64,000 nt of DNA from assembly GCA_029260765.1 (NCBI GenBank), contig JAJDCP010000098.1:1-64000 (forward strand). The letters run 5' to 3'. Below the pieces are notes generated by a model. It saw only the letters and a program-made list of their open reading frames with translations. It did no database searches and was not told the origin of the DNA. The DNA is from Planctomycetota bacterium (GTDB taxonomy: Bacteria; Planctomycetota; J058; JAJDCP01). Position 1 is the stretch's first letter. The number at the start of each line of letters is the position of its first letter. Below are positions 9,681-18,900 of this stretch, in pieces. Position numbers and translations under genes: made by a program.

Positions 9681-10793
9681 ATGGCTGGCAAATGGCAGAT
9701 CTCCGAGCTCCGCATCGGGCAGGTGATGGAGACCAGTTTCTGGACCAACCCCGTCAAGGAATCGCGCTTCCGCTTCCGCGCCACCCACCTCGACGGCCGC
9801 CGCGCACCGAAGGTCGTGCTGTGCGACGACGCACGCATCCAAACGGGGCAGCGCTGTCAGGTACGCATCCAACGTGTCACCAAGCCCGAGCGGGACGACC
9901 ACGGCAGTATCGAGGTCGCCTTCGTGCGGGGGCTCGACTTCAAGCTCGAGGGCATCTACCTCGATCCGATGACCCGGCGCAAGCTTCAGGTGTTGCTCGA
10001 GAGCGGGCTCAACATCCTGCTCGACGGTCCCCAAGGCTGCGGCAAGACCGTGCTGGCGCGCACCCTGGCGCAGAGCCTGGGGTTCGAGTTCGTGTTCTTC
10101 AACTGCGGTGCCGTCGTCGAGGCCAGCGACTTCCTTGCCACCGTGCAGGTACGCGCCGGCGAGGGCGGACAGCCGGTGATGGACTTCATCAAAACCGAAG
10201 TCTTGCGGGCGCTCGAGACCGCGTTGACGGAACCGCGGCGGCGCTTTCTGGTCTTCCTGGACGAGCTGAACCGCTGCCAGGAGAGCGCCCGCAACGCGCT
10301 GATGCCCGCGCTCGACTCGACGCGCCGTATCTTTGATCCGGTCACCAACCGCTTCCTCGAGATCCCCGACAACGTACAGTTCATCGCCGCGCTCAACCGC
10401 GGCGATGAGTTCTCGGCCACTTTTGGTCTCGACCCCGCGCAGCTCGACCGCTTCGCGCCCTTGAAGATGGACTACCTGCCGCCCGAAAAAGAAGTCGAGC
10501 TGCTCGCTGGCCGCCACCCGGAGTTGCCCGCAAGCCTGCTCAAGCTGATCGTCGACACCGCCGACGCGGTGCGGCGTAGCCCCGACATCGCCACGGGACT
10601 CTCCGTGCGCGCCACCGAAGAGGCTTGCCTGTATCTGAAACACCCGCTGTTTATCGACAACCAGCGCCAGTTCCTGGCCGAGGTGCTGCAGTCATCCTTC
10701 TGCGGGCGCTTTTCGGGCGACCACCAGGATCCGGGTTGCGACGCCGGGGCCGTCTGGGCGCTGATCGAGGCGCGCCTGAAGAAGGAGGATTGA
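9681..10793 (+). CDS. MoxR-type AAA+ ATPase
   Basis: A 370-residue AAA+ ATPase starting at ATG 9681, 11 bases after the VWA gene and so in the same operon. Walker A is GPQGCGKT (K122), Walker B is LVFLDELNR (D194, E195), and the sensor-1-like segment is QFIAALNRGDEF. This matches the MoxR/CbbQ clade, whose hexamers work with VWA proteins in metal-centre insertion, complex remodelling or stress responses. The first ~85 residues are an extra N-terminal domain (RIGQVMETSFWTNP ... RCQVRIQRV) with a beta-rich, OB-like look that is absent from most MoxR proteins. It could recognise the partner or substrate. The family call is firm; the biological process is not known. Confidence 0.9.
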   Translation: MAGKWQISELRIGQVMETSFWTNPVKESRFRFRATHLDGRRAPKVVLCDDARIQTGQRCQVRIQRVTKPERDDHGSIEVAFVRGLDFKLEGIYLDPMTRRKLQVLLESGLNILLDGPQGCGKTVLARTLAQSLGFEFVFFNCGAVVEASDFLATVQVRAGEGGQPVMDFIKTEVLRALETALTEPRRRFLVFLDELNRCQESARNALMPALDSTRRIFDPVTNRFLEIPDNVQFIAALNRGDEFSATFGLDPAQLDRFAPLKMDYLPPEKEVELLAGRHPELPASLLKLIVDTADAVRRSPDIATGLSVRATEEACLYLKHPLFIDNQRQFLAEVLQSSFCGRFSGDHQDPGCDAGAVWALIEARLKKED

Positions 10794-10850
10794 GAGGGCA
10801 GACCGGTGCTCGGCGGAGGGGCCTTGCGGGCTCTTGCAGAACGGCCCGGG

Positions 10851-10931
10851 CAAGCCGCGTTCAAGAGGTTTGTCGCTGGAAGGATCTCGCGCAAAGCCGC
10901 CAAGCCGCTATGGGAAGAGCTCGAAGATCCG
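10851..10931 (+). repeat. Left copy of a diverged direct repeat flanking the Rpn gene
   Basis: About 80 bases, including AAGGATCTCGCGCAAAGCCG and CCAAGCCGCTATGGGAAGAG, align along their length with 12137-12221 in the same orientation. Similar 'CGCAAAG-CGC-AAG' phrases are common around Rpn and GxxExxY genes in other bacteria. Confidence 0.6.
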
Positions 10932-10961
10932 CTTATTCAAGGGTATCATCGGCGAACATTC

Positions 10962-11846
10962 TCACGATAACGCTTCGATCTCTTCGGCGCTCAACCCCGT
11001 CAGGCGAGAGATCCGTTCGTCGGTCTCGCCTTCGGAACGCAGCTTTTGAGCAAGGAGCCTACGCGCCTCCTGCTGTCCCTCTTCTCGTCCCTCTTCTCGT
11101 CCCTCTTCGTACCTACCCTCCAACTCTGTGGCCCAGATCTGTACTTGCCGCAGACGGGCCTCGTACCTTTGCCTTACCACCTCATCGCCCTTCAGCCTCT
11201 CGAGTTCCTCCATCGCCTTTCTCAGCGCAGGCGTTACCCATGGCTCATCAATGGTCCTGGTCATCGCACAACCCTCCTTGAGAAAACAAACCCAACTCTC
11301 ACCCAGCCCCAGAGCTTCAGGTGGTTTCTTGCGAAACTTCGGAAGCTCGACGACCACGATCCTCAGGTGCGCCGAGAACACAAGGGAGCTCTGCTCGGCT
11401 CGCAGCGCGAATTCGTGGCGCCAGCCCTCTTCCCCGGAAAAGAGAGCGAAGTCGGTGAAGATGAGCACCACCACGGGGCGCAGCCGCGAGTAGGTGTCGC
11501 CGCTGCGCAGCTGCTCTCCGTAGCGTCGCGTGCCATAATAGAGCATACGCTCCGGAAAGGCCTTGTGGTTGCGGCATTGCATCTCCACGACATACTGCCG
11601 TCCATGCTGGTCGCGCACAGACAGGTCGAGGACGCAGAGCTTCTCATCACTCGATTCCAGCTCACTGATGGGGCTGAGGATCTCGACCGAAACGAGCCGG
11701 TCTCGGTCCTCCAGCTCCAAGACCCCATTGAGAAGACTCGTCAGCAGATCGATGTTCTGCTGACGACCGAAGAGCGCCTTAAAGACGACATCGATCTTTG
11801 GATCGAGAGGAGGAAGGTCTGGTCGTGTGTCCACCGTGGCCCTCAT
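10962..11846 (-). CDS. Rpn family / PD-(D/E)XK nuclease-transposase protein
   Basis: A 294-residue protein read from ATG 11846; the frame extends 98 codons further 5' but without family character. The start region PLDPKIDVVFKALFG, then EILSPISELESSDEKLCVLD and YVVEMQCRNHKAFPERMLYY, are the hallmark segments of the PD-(D/E)XK family transposase/Rpn group. The metal-binding core is D in CVLDLSV and E-x-Q in VEMQ. The C-terminus ends with the charged EEGREEGREEGQQE stretch and a three-helix tail (ISRLTGLSAEEIEAL), both typical of the family. Rpn proteins are DNA endonucleases that promote recombination in E. coli and often behave as mobile singletons. The gene has a more A+T-rich look than its neighbours and sits between diverged direct repeats, which suggests acquisition. 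It appears intact. Confidence 0.85.
   Translation of the reverse strand: MRATVDTRPDLPPLDPKIDVVFKALFGRQQNIDLLTSLLNGVLELEDRDRLVSVEILSPISELESSDEKLCVLDLSVRDQHGRQYVVEMQCRNHKAFPERMLYYGTRRYGEQLRSGDTYSRLRPVVVLIFTDFALFSGEEGWRHEFALRAEQSSLVFSAHLRIVVVELPKFRKKPPEALGLGESWVCFLKEGCAMTRTIDEPWVTPALRKAMEELERLKGDEVVRQRYEARLRQVQIWATELEGRYEEGREEGREEGQQEARRLLAQKLRSEGETDERISRLTGLSAEEIEALS
11075..11110. repeat. 12-bp tandem repeat inside the Rpn gene
   Basis: Three units of GTCCCTCTTCTC (the third ending CGT) encode the E-E-G-R repeats near the C-terminus of the Rpn protein. Variable numbers of such units are common in this family and probably arise by slippage. Confidence 0.7.
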
Positions 11847-12136
11847 GCAGCCAAGCGTCTTCTGACTATTGTCGGCGCCCCGACCCGACATGACAAGGCG
11901 ATGGTCGCGATCCGCGTGCCAACCAACCTTCACCGTGACTGGCCCCAGGTTGCACTTCAGGAATGGCATCAAGCTTGGCAGCGAAGAACAAGAAGTGCCG
12001 CCTTGACTCGTGTGACGCATCTGCCGTGCGCGTTTTGGTGTTTCGACGGCGTTGGAACGAAAGCTTGTGGGGAGAGCCAGGTAGCGAAGGCTCAGAAACA
12101 AAACGACCTCGATGGCGAGTTTGCAGCCAAACCAAG

Positions 12137-12221
12137 CCAAACCGCGTCCAAAGGGTTGGGCGCAGGAAAGATCTCACCCAAAGGCGCCAAACCGCAAAGG
12201 GAAGAACTCGCAAAGCCCCGC
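12137..12221 (+). repeat. Right copy of the diverged direct repeat flanking the Rpn gene
   Basis: Matches 10851-10931 along ~80 bases (here GCGCAGGAAAGATCTCACCC and CGCCAAACCGCAAAGGGAAG). Same orientation, about 1.3 kb from the left copy, with the Rpn gene between them. Confidence 0.6.
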
Positions 12222-12520
12222 CTCCAAATTGATGTCCCTACATTACCGAAGCGCTGACAACCAAGCTCAAGGACATCGCGATTCAGAGCCGTTTGGATGC
12301 AGACTCCAGCGATGCTCAGCCGGGGAAATCGTTGCTCGTCAACTTTGCGCCTTTGGGCGAGAGTTCTTACTTCATGCCTTCTGATCGAAGTCGATCTCCA
12401 ACCAGCAGTACCGATCTCTGGGTTGCCATCCGGCTTCCAGCAGCCCCCAACACACTAGATCAGCGCAGCCTCACAGGCGCCCCCTACAGCGGCCCGTAGC
12501 AACCCGCACGGGCTTGCCCG

Positions 12521-12526
12521 TATAGT
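12521..12526 (+). promoter_or_regulatory. Candidate -10 box for recCBD
   Basis: TATAGT ends 28 bases before ATG 12555. It overlaps the alternative GTG start at 12525, which argues for the ATG as the true recC start. No clear -35 element is visible. Confidence 0.35.
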
Positions 12527-12554
12527 GGAAGCGCGGCCGGTGAGAGACCCCGCT

Positions 12555-15500
12555 ATGAAAGTCATCCGCAGCAACCACACCGATGCTCTGCTCAGCCCCC
12601 TGGCCCGGGCGCTGCGCGAACCGCTCGACGACCCCTTCGTCGAGCAGACCGTGGTGGTCAATAGCCAGGGCATGCAGCGCTGGCTGGCGAAGCAGCTCGC
12701 GCAACAGCTCGGCATCTGCGCCCGGGTCCGTTTCCCCTTCCCGGGGACCATCATCCAGGAGGCCTTCGCCGCCGCGCTGGGCGAGCGCGCTCTGGAGACA
12801 TCTGCCTGGCGCGCCGACACGCTGCAGTGGGCGGTTCTGGCCCGCCTGCCGCAACACCTGGCACGACCCGAGTTCCATGCGCTGGCGGTCTACCTCAGAG
12901 GCGACCCTGAGCTGCAGGGTCCGCGCAGTTTCCAGCTCGCCCAGCGTATCGCCGCCACCTTCGACCGCTACATCACCTACCGGCCAGAAATGGTCTTGCG
13001 TTGGAGCCAGGGCGAGGGCGACGACTGGCAGGCTCTGCTGTGGCGCGACCTTGATGCCCATTTCGACCAGCCGCATCTGGCCGGGCTCGCCCGGGAGTTC
13101 TTTGCGGCCGCCGAGCGCGGCCCGCTGCGACTTCCCGGCGCCCTGCAGCGGGTGTGCCTGTTCGGTATCTCCAGCCTGCCTCCCTTCTACCTGAAGGTCC
13201 TGGCCTGCCTGGCGCGCCATGCCGATGTCCGGCTGTTTCTGCAGTGCCCGTCCGACCAGTATTGGGGTGACCTGCGCTCAGAACGCGAGGGGCTGCGTCA
13301 GAAGGCGCGCGCCCACGAGCAGGGCATCGACCCCGCCGAGCTGCATTTCGAGGTCGGCCATCCGCTGCTCGCTTCGTTCGGACGGCTGGGTCGGGACTTC
13401 CAGGTACTGCTCGAGAGCCTGGTCGACTACCAGGAGCCGGAGGGCGACCTGTTCCGCGATCCGCAGGGCCCCTCTCTGCTCGCGACGCTGCAGGCGGACA
13501 TCCGCCATCTGCGCGCCCGCGGTGACGGGCACGACCACCCGCCGCTGCCCTTTGTGCTGGGCGATGCCTCGATCCGCCTGCACTCCTGCCACAGCCCCAT
13601 CCGCCAGGTCGAGGTGCTGCAAGACCAGCTGCTGCACCTGTTCCACACGCTGCCCGAGCTCAAGCCACGCGACGTGGTCGTGATGACTCCGGACATCGAG
13701 ACCTACGCACCGTTGATCGAGGCGGTGTTTGGAAACTCTCCGGGAGACGCGCGCTTCCTCCCGTGCCGCGTGGCAGACCGGGCCCTGCGGAGCGAGAACC
13801 CCGTGGCCGAGGCCTTTCTGCGCGTGCTCGAGTTGGTCGGGAAGCGCCTGACCGCCTCGCGGGTTCTCGACCTGCTGGCCCTCGAACCGGTGCTCGCCCG
13901 CTTCGAGCTGACGGCCGCGGACCTCGAACGGATCAGCACCTGGATCGCCGAGAGCGGGATCCGCTGGGGCATCGATGCACGCGACCGCGCCAGCCATGCC
14001 CAGCCTGCGCTGCGGGAGAACACCTGGCGTTTCGGGCTCGACCGGCTGCTGCTCGGCTACGCGATGCCAGGGAAGGCGAAGACCATCTTCGCGGGCGTGC
14101 TGCCCTATGATGAGGTCGAAGGCGGGGAGGCACTGCTGCTGGGGAAGCTGGCCGAGCTCAGCGAGACGCTGTTCGCATTGCTGCGCACGCTGGGCGGGGC
14201 CGCTCGGCCGCTGGCGGATTGGAGCGCGCTGCTCCCGGACGTGCTCGAGGGTCTGATCGCCTCCACCGATGCCAGCGCCTGGCAGCACGTGCAGGTTCGG
14301 GAAGCTCTGGACCAGCTGACGGAAGCCGCCGCGCGGGCGGGCTTCAGCGGAGCCCTGCAGTTCGAGGTGGTGCGCGATCTGCTGCTGGGCTACTTCGGCC
14401 AGGAACGGCCCGCGACGGCGTTCCTGACAGGCAGCATCACGGTCTGCGGCATGGTTCCCATGCGCAGCATTCCCTTCCGGGTGGTATGCTTGCTGGGCCT
14501 GGACGACGGCGCTTTTCCCCGCGCGCAACAGAAGCTCGGCTTCGACCTGGTGGCCCAGCAGCCGCGGGTGGGTGAACGCACGGTGCGCGAGGACGACCGC
14601 TACTTGTTCCTCGAGGCTCTGTTGGCCGCGCGGGAGCGGCTGCTGATCACCTATACCGGCCAGAGTATCCGCGACAACAAGGCGCTGCCCCCCTCGGTGG
14701 TGGTCAGCGAGTTGCTCGACAGCCTGTGCGCGTCGAACCGGCATCCGCAGGCGCCTGCCGACGACCCCGAGGCTGCCCGCGCGCTGCTGCTGCAGCAGTT
14801 GCTGCTGCAGCATCCCCTGCAGCCGTTCAGCCCGCGCAATTTCGGCGCCGAAGCGGAGCCGGATGTCCCGGCCCTGTTCAGCTACGCGGCCGGCTATCTC
14901 GAGGGAGCGCGGGCCCTCAACCAGGAGCCGCGCCCCGCTCCGCCCTTTTTCACCGGCAGCATACCGGAACGGCCCGCCTCCGAGCAGCCGCCGATCTTGC
15001 TGCGCGAGCTGGTGAGGTTCTTCGAGCAACCGATCAAAGCCCTGCTGACCGAGCGGCTGGGCTTGTGGCTCGGGGAAGACGCGCAGCAGATCGCCGACCG
15101 TGAGCCCCTGGCGCTCAACGGTCTCGAGAGCTATGCGGTGGCGAGCCCGCTGCTCGCCCGGCGCGTCGCGGGCGAGGCGCTGAACGCAGCCTACCCGGCG
15201 GTGCGGGCTGCGGGGCAGCTGCCCCTGGGGACGCCAGGCCAATGCCAGTTCGACGACCTGGCTGAGACGGTAGAACCCGTGGCCGAGATGGTGCTGGCCC
15301 TGCGCGGCGAGGGCCCGGTTCAGGAGCCGGTCGAGGTCGAGCTCAGCCTGGGCGGCGAGCTCTTGCTGGGCCGCATCGACATGATCTGGCCCTGGGGACA
15401 GATCAGGCACAACTACGCCCGGATGAAGGCGAGGTACCAGCTCGGTCTCTGGATCCGCCATCTGGTCTTGCAGTGCGTTGTGCCCGATCGCCGTTGGCGG

Positions 15501-15923
15501 AGCGCTCTGGTGGCACGCGGAGCCAAGGACACGGTGGAGACAGTGCGTTTCGGCCCGGTCGCTCAGCCTGCCCCGATTCTAGCAGCGCTGCTTGGGCTGT
15601 GGCGCGCAGGCATGCAACATCCGTTGCTGTTCTTCCCCGAAACCTCGCGCGCCTATGCCGAAAAGGTGCTCACTGAGCCGAGCTCTCTGGAAGCACGAGC
15701 GGCCGGTCGTGCGAAAGCCCAGACCACGTGGCAGCGGACAGGCGATTTCGGTCCCGCGGGCGAGAGCCAGGACCCATACTTGCAACGCGTCCTGGGCGGC
15801 AGCCAGCCGTTCGCCGAGGACTTCGCCCTCGAGGGCCTCGTGGTGCCCGAGGGCCAGACATTCCATGACCTGGCGCTGCAGATCTGGGGACCCTTGTTGG
15901 CGCATGTCGAGGAGACCGCCTGA
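12555..15923 (+). CDS. recC: Exodeoxyribonuclease V gamma subunit RecC
   Basis: A 1122-residue protein, the same length as E. coli RecC. The N-terminal signature VVNSQGMQRWLAKQLAQQLG is the conserved RecC segment where the dead helicase domain begins. Further RecC blocks are GALQRVCLFGISSLPPFYL, LHSCHSPIRQVEVLQDQLLH, VVVMTPDIETYAPLIEAVF and a late ITVCGMVPMRSIPFRVVCLL / GLDDGAFPR. RecC holds the complex together, splits the duplex and in E. coli reads Chi. The three genes run recC-recB-recD on the plus strand; the recC stop overlaps the recB start (TGATG at 15921-15925), which suggests translational coupling and stoichiometric assembly. ATG 12555 is chosen because the upstream GTG lies in a promoter-like box. 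Confidence 0.94.
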   Translation: MKVIRSNHTDALLSPLARALREPLDDPFVEQTVVVNSQGMQRWLAKQLAQQLGICARVRFPFPGTIIQEAFAAALGERALETSAWRADTLQWAVLARLPQHLARPEFHALAVYLRGDPELQGPRSFQLAQRIAATFDRYITYRPEMVLRWSQGEGDDWQALLWRDLDAHFDQPHLAGLAREFFAAAERGPLRLPGALQRVCLFGISSLPPFYLKVLACLARHADVRLFLQCPSDQYWGDLRSEREGLRQKARAHEQGIDPAELHFEVGHPLLASFGRLGRDFQVLLESLVDYQEPEGDLFRDPQGPSLLATLQADIRHLRARGDGHDHPPLPFVLGDASIRLHSCHSPIRQVEVLQDQLLHLFHTLPELKPRDVVVMTPDIETYAPLIEAVFGNSPGDARFLPCRVADRALRSENPVAEAFLRVLELVGKRLTASRVLDLLALEPVLARFELTAADLERISTWIAESGIRWGIDARDRASHAQPALRENTWRFGLDRLLLGYAMPGKAKTIFAGVLPYDEVEGGEALLLGKLAELSETLFALLRTLGGAARPLADWSALLPDVLEGLIASTDASAWQHVQVREALDQLTEAAARAGFSGALQFEVVRDLLLGYFGQERPATAFLTGSITVCGMVPMRSIPFRVVCLLGLDDGAFPRAQQKLGFDLVAQQPRVGERTVREDDRYLFLEALLAARERLLITYTGQSIRDNKALPPSVVVSELLDSLCASNRHPQAPADDPEAARALLLQQLLLQHPLQPFSPRNFGAEAEPDVPALFSYAAGYLEGARALNQEPRPAPPFFTGSIPERPASEQPPILLRELVRFFEQPIKALLTERLGLWLGEDAQQIADREPLALNGLESYAVASPLLARRVAGEALNAAYPAVRAAGQLPLGTPGQCQFDDLAETVEPVAEMVLALRGEGPVQEPVEVELSLGGELLLGRIDMIWPWGQIRHNYARMKARYQLGLWIRHLVLQCVVPDRRWRSALVARGAKDTVETVRFGPVAQPAPILAALLGLWRAGMQHPLLFFPETSRAYAEKVLTEPSSLEARAAGRAKAQTTWQRTGDFGPAGESQDPYLQRVLGGSQPFAEDFALEGLVVPEGQTFHDLALQIWGPLLAHVEETA

Positions 15924-18900
15924 TGCCCGGCATGGCCCGCTTCGACCCCGAAGGACCGCTCGCGCAGGGTGTGACGCTGATCGAGGCCAGCGCGGGGACA
16001 GGTAAGACCTACACGATCGCCAGCCTGTTCCTGCGGCTGGTGGTCGAGCAGGGCCTGGGCGTCAACGAGATCCTGGTGGTGACCTTCACCGACGCGGCCA
16101 CGGCGGAGCTGCGCGAGCGCATCCGCGAGCGCCTGCGCGCAGCGATCGCGGCCTACCAGGGGCAGGGGCCGAGAGACGATGGCTTTCTGGTAGGACTGGT
16201 CCAGCGGCGTCTTGGGGCCGGCCATGGCGAGCAAGATCTGCGCCAGCTGCAGGCCGCGCTGGCGGGCTTCGATGAGGCGGCGATCTCCACCATCCACGGC
16301 TTCTGCGCCCGCATGTTGCGCGAGAACGCGTTCGAGAGCGGCGTGCCCTTCCAGACTGAGCTGCTGACCGATGAGGGGCCGCTGCGGGACGAGGTGACGG
16401 AGGACTACTGGACCGAGCAGCTGCACGATGCTTCCGCAGACCTGGTGCGTTATCTGGCAGCCAACAAGAAGAACCAGCCTCAGCTCAAGGTGACTCCCGA
16501 CAACCTCAAGCGCCTGAGCAAGAGAGTCTGCAGCCATCGCCGCATGCCGGTGCTTCCGCCGACAGCACCACATGTGCCCGCCATCTCCGAGCAGGCCTGG
16601 ACGGACGCGCTGGCAGCCGTCGCACACGCGTGGCGCGATCGACTCGGCATCGAGGCAGCCTTCGAGCAGGCCCAAGCCCAGGAAGTCTTCCACAAGAACT
16701 ACAAGGTCGAGCTGACCGCCACCCGGCTGAAAGCCCTGGATCGCTGGCTGGCGGGGGTTCCCCAACCCTCCCGCCAGCTGCCGGTCGGGTTCGCATGTCT
16801 GTGTCGCTCGGGTATCGACAAGAAGATCAAGAAGGCGAACAAGCCGCAGACGCCCCAACACCCCCTGTTCGACGCCTGCGAGGCCGTGGCAGCTCTCGCG
16901 AGCGCGCACGAAAACTGGCTCGCGGCGCGCGCTCTACAGATCAACCTGGGCCTGGTGGACTACGCCCGCACACAGCTCAGCGCGCGCAAGCAGGCACAAA
17001 GCTGCCAGTCTTTCGACGACCTGCTCTACCAGCTGGGCGATGCCCTGTGCGGCCCCTCGGGCGCGCAATTGACGCAAGCGATCCAGGCGCGCTTCCGGGC
17101 AGCCCTGATCGATGAATTCCAGGACACCGACCCGGTGCAGTACGGCATCTTCCGCGGCGTGTTCGGTAAGCGCGATGACTGGTTGTTCCTGATCGGCGAC
17201 CCCAAACAGGCGATCTACGCCTTCCGCGGAGCGGACGTGTTCGCCTACCTGCAGGCCAAACAGGATGCGGGGCCGCGGGCGTTCACGCTGGCGAAGAACT
17301 GGCGCTCCGACCGGTCGTTTTTGCAGGCCCAGCGGCACCTCTTCGAACGTCCCGGCTCGCCCTTCGTCGACCCGCGCATCGCGTACACCCCGGTCGAGGC
17401 CCACTTCCCCGACCGTCTCTCATGCGCGCAGCAGCCCTGGGCGGCGTTCCGCATCCGCAGCGTGTGCTTGGAGGACGCGGGCGCACAGCGGACCCGCAAC
17501 AAGCTCCGGATCCTCAAGCCGTGGATGCAACGGACCATCCCCGGCCTGGTGGCTGAAGACATCATCGCTCTGCTCAACAGCCGCGCGCACATCGAGGGGC
17601 GTCTGCTGGAGCCCGGAGACATCGCGGTGTTGGTGCGCAAGAACAAGCAGGCCAACGACGTCCAGCTGGAGCTGCGGGCGCGCGGGATTCCGAGCGTCCT
17701 GCACGGGGCCGGCAGCGTATTCGATGCCCAGGAAGCCAGCGAGCTGCGCCGGATTCTCGCGGCAGTGGCCGAACCCGGGCGGGGGGGGGCGGTTCGGTCA
17801 GCCCTGGCCACCGACGCTTTGGGGTACACGGCGGCCCAGCTGGTAGAGCTCGAGGACCAGGCGCAGGCCTGGGACGACGAGGTACAGTGCTTCCGCGAGC
17901 TGCGCAAGACCTGGCTGGACCAAGGCTTCATCCAGATGTTCCGCAGCTTGCTGGAGATCCGCGCCATCCAGAGCCGCATCCTGACCGTGGTCGGAGGCGC
18001 ACGCAGCCTGACCAACCTGCTGCACCTCTCCGAGCTGCTCCACCGTGCGGCCAGCGAGGAAGACCTGGGCATCGCCGGGTTGTTGCGTTGGTTCGACCGG
18101 CAGCGTCAGGCAGACAGCGAGCTCTCCGACGCCAACCAATTGCGCCTGGAGAGCGATGCGCGGGCGGTGCAGCTGATCACCATCCACAAGAGCAAGGGGC
18201 TGGAGTATCCGGTCGTGTTCTGCCCCTATCTGTGGGACGGGGCCCTGCTGCACGTAGCAGACAAGACCTTCCCGAGTTTCCACGACCCGGACGACGACTT
18301 CAGATTGAAGCTCGATGTCGGCTCGGATGCGCGCGATACACATCGCGACCTGGCCGAGCGCGAGCTGCAGGCAGAGAATATGCGCCTGCTGTACGTGGCG
18401 CTCACCCGTGCCCGCCACCATTGCTCGGTGTACACCGGACCGGTCAACGGGATCCACAGCTCTCCTCTGGGCTATCTGCTGCATCCGGCTCAGGGCACTG
18501 GGGACGCGGCCCTGGCGGCGAGCGCGCGACGCCTGAAGGAGATGTCTGGCGAGGCCATGCAGGCCGAGCTCGAGCAGCTGGCGGCGAGCTCGGCCGGAAC
18601 CATCGAGCTTGTTCCCATCGACATCACGCAGCGGGGAAGCTGGACACCTCCGGCGCGGGAGGCTGCCGAGCTGCAAGCTCTGGAGTCCAGCGTGTGGCTT
18701 GGACGTGCCTGGCGCAGCACCAGCTTCACCGGACTCACCCGGCAGGCCCCTCATACCAGCCCGGACAGTGAAGGGGCAGACCGTGACGCCCTCACCGCCA
18801 TACAGATCGAGGCGAGCCGGGGACCGGCGGGCGCCCTTCCGATCCCGCTCAGCACCTTTCCGCGCGGTGCCCAGGCGGGCAACTTCTTCCACAAGGTTCT

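Larger units (their letters stand above)
11847..12554. other. Intergenic stretch between the Rpn gene and recC
   Basis: This stretch holds upstream sequence of the Rpn gene, the right flanking repeat (12137-12221), the TATAGT box and the recC leader. At 12242-12500 a plus-strand frame reads ITEALTTKLKDIAIQSRLDA and onward. It is more protein-like than its surroundings but has no good start or match and may be a gene remnant. Confidence 0.45.

Noticed and set aside
11046..12257. 403-codon open frame on the plus strand
   Set aside because: It is antisense to the Rpn gene, whose family motifs are unambiguous; the plus-strand translation has none.
13278..15461. 727-codon open frame antisense to recC
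   Set aside because: A long open frame opposite a G+C-rich gene is expected from codon bias; no motif, no ribosome-binding site.
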